NCBI GenBank assembly: GCA_030765245.1 | Contig: JAVCCX010000432.1 | Span: 1-7,374 of the forward strand | From: Candidatus Zophobacter franzmannii | GTDB lineage: Bacteria > Cloacimonadota > Cloacimonadia > Cloacimonadales > JAFGVF01 | Length of the DNA stretch: 7,374 nucleotides | Direction: 5' to 3' | Part shown: positions 6,801 through 7,374 of the stretch, one piece after another | Position numbering within the stretch: the stretch's first letter is position 1 | Layout: every line of letters begins with the position of its first letter | Notes under the pieces: model-generated | Database searches by the model: none | What the model was told of the DNA's origin: nothing | What the model saw: only the letters and a program-made list of their open reading frames with translations | Translations under genes and position numbers: made by a program

Positions 6801-7374
6801 CTTTCTACATAGCCAATCCCACGAATGAAATACTCTACCCTATTCAACTCAAGAGTACGAGCTCCAATGCTTTTGTTCGTATTGCGAACAGCCTTTACAA
6901 CTTGTTGTAATGAGATACCGTAGCGTTCCAATGCTCGTGGGTTTACATCAACCTGATACTCCTTGACATGACCCCCGATAGACGCTACTTCAGAGACTCC
7001 GCTTACACCTGATAGAGCTAATTTGACCTGATAGTCTTGAATAGTTCTAAGCTCTGCAGGATCCCAACCTCCTGTTGGCTTTCCTTTCTTGTCACGACCT
7101 TCAAGTGTGTACCAAAATATTTGCCCTAAGGCTGTTGCGTCCGGGCCTAATGAGGGTTGGACTTCATTTGGTAGTAGGCCTGGTGGGAGTGAGTTTAGTT
7201 TCTCTAAGATTCTGGTTCGAGAGTCATAAAAGTCAATTTTGTCGTTAAAGATAATGTAGATACTGGAGAATCCGAACATCGAATTACTTCGGATTGTTTG
7301 AACTCCGGGAATTCCTAAGAGTGAAGTCGTGAGAGGATAAGTTACTTGATCATCAATATCTTGCGGGGACTGTC
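3833..7374 (-). CDS. cusA: CusA/CzcA-family heavy-metal RND efflux pump (N-terminus cut by window edge)
   Basis: The frame is open to the right edge. The residues before the ATG at 7279 (SPQDIDDQVTYPLTTSLLGIPGVQTIRSNS) are conserved CusA sequence, so that ATG is internal. The window holds 1179 residues; by comparison with E. coli CusA about 50-60 are missing, including TM1. Numbering from the internal Met at 7279, the porter region runs to about 265 and the first TM bundle covers about 268-420, with the proton-relay aspartate Asp333 in GIAIAIGTLVDVGIVMIEN. Four extra hydrophobic segments follow (about 435-530), then TM7 (545-566), the second porter region (about 595-955) and the last TM bundle (960-1140). 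Met615, Met665 and Met753 align with the CusA copper triad (Met573, Met623, Met672), pointing to Cu(I)/Ag(I). Glu939 of CusA corresponds to Asp1050, and the relay lysine Lys984 to Cys1089. The expected total of about 1240 exceeds E. coli CusA (1047) because of three inserts (427-535, 672-720, 1005-1032). It is the first visible gene of the operon. Confidence 0.95.
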   Translation of the reverse strand, partial: QSPQDIDDQVTYPLTTSLLGIPGVQTIRSNSMFGFSSIYIIFNDKIDFYDSRTRILEKLNSLPPGLLPNEVQPSLGPDATALGQIFWYTLEGRDKKGKPTGGWDPAELRTIQDYQVKLALSGVSGVSEVASIGGHVKEYQVDVNPRALERYGISLQQVVKAVRNTNKSIGARTLELNRVEYFIRGIGYVESISDIEEAFVKSMDGSPLRIKDLAHVSLGPANRRGILDKDGAEVTGGVVVARYGTNPMEVIESVKEKIAEISPGLPSKTLSDGRESQLKVIPFYDRTGLIKETLGTLEDALILEIIVTILVIILMVMNISASALISLIIPIAVLFSFILMRYTGVEANIVALSGIAIAIGTLVDVGIVMIENILRTLKKGVHSTKLVLDAVMEVTPAIITAILTTIISFIPVFTLQHAEGKLFRPLAFTKTYVLTGSLFVALLILPTLADLIFRTRKMQKINLRVLQQMLLIGIGTFVLLRIDTLAGVIILLIGFIHLLVILKKLSVPRLKHIDLITITFLVLWFLAKRWLPLGPNRSLFVNFLFVAFVQLSLLGGFWLFRKNYERVLTWALDHKKAFLAIPSTLVLWGLLIWLGWSGLFGWVAVGFDILKIDIRPTKLWSSLHHTLPGIGSEFMPALDEGTFLLMPTSMPHSGVEENKEVLSRLDMAVSAIPEVEMVVGKAGRVNSALDPAPLSMYENVIQYKSEYRLDENGRKVRFAVDKKKQFIYDEDGKLIPNKHGRYFRQWRDEVKTPDDIWQEIVKATSLPGVTSAPKLQPIETRLVMLQTGMRAPMGIKILANDQSDIEKFALQVEKTLQQVPSINKASVFADRLIGKPYIEVIWDREALSQYGLQIEDVQTVLMTAVSGIRTGMTVEGRERYSIRVRYPRDYRDSPESLMNLKISTPKGIFIPLSELAEVKYTRGPQVIKSEDTFLVGYVIFDKLPNYSDADVIEQARDFITSKLEDGELKLPSGVTYSFTGNYENQLRANKRLSIVIPIVLALIVLILYMQFRSFSTSMMVFTGIGVAFAGGFIMLHLYSTNWFLNFSVLGTDMRTLFQIHPVYLSVAVWVGFIALFGIATDDGVLIATYLNQVFKKEHPETKKAIRTAVIEAGLRRVRPCLMTTATTLLALTPVLTGSGRGSDIMIPMAIPIFGGMAIELITLFVIPVLYSMREERKLI

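Noticed and set aside
2953..6812. Short plus-strand open frames within the TolC-like and cusA genes (2953-3144, 3517-3714, 3888-4100, 5766-5975, 6621-6812)
   Set aside because: All are antisense shadows of long conserved genes, are 63-70 codons long and have no recognisable features.
7277..7279. ATG at 7279 as the start of cusA
   Set aside because: The 31 codons upstream to the window edge encode conserved CusA sequence, and a start here would lack TM1 and part of the porter domain.

Overview
The window holds most of a copper/silver efflux operon on the minus strand, plus the 3' end of an unrelated plus-strand gene that converges on it. The organism is probably a member of the Bacteroidota or a close relative (Balneolota/Ignavibacteria-like). 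This inference rests on three things: an adaptor carrying both an N-terminal heavy-metal-binding domain and a C-terminal DUF3347 domain, an enlarged CusA with extra hydrophobic segments, and an HMA lipoprotein ending in the KADD..Y..LPGCC.YR tail, all of which I associate with that group. The DNA is moderately AT-rich by eye.

Layout. Positions 1-423 (+) encode the C-terminal 140 residues of an ImmA/IrrE-type metallopeptidase, probably the back half of a HigA-like HTH-peptidase protein; its 5' end lies outside the window. A 9-bp hairpin with a short T run (443-472) follows and sits between the two converging units. From the right edge the minus strand reads cusA (7374 to 3833, 5' end missing), a TolC-family outer-membrane factor (3836 to 2595), a CusB-type adaptor (2598 to 892), and a small HMA-domain lipoprotein (889 to 509). 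The first two junctions are 4-bp ATGA overlaps and the third is a 2-bp gap, so the four genes look like one translationally coupled transcript. Its promoter and any regulator are beyond the right edge.

How the genes work together. CusA is the proton-driven inner-membrane RND pump, the adaptor bridges the periplasm, and the TolC-like protein is the outer-membrane exit duct. The HMA lipoprotein is a plausible periplasmic metal carrier that feeds the complex or buffers Cu(I). Three methionines matching the CusA copper triad are all present, so Cu(I)/Ag(I) is a better substrate guess than Zn/Co/Cd.

The core system is a known one. The points worth attention are variations: an insert of about 85 residues with four hydrophobic segments in CusA, a cysteine where E. 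coli CusA has its relay lysine, several separate candidate metal sites in the adaptor, and two cysteine sites in the chaperone-like protein. No stretch longer than 85 bases lacks a gene. I see no tRNA, rRNA, CRISPR array or insertion sequence.
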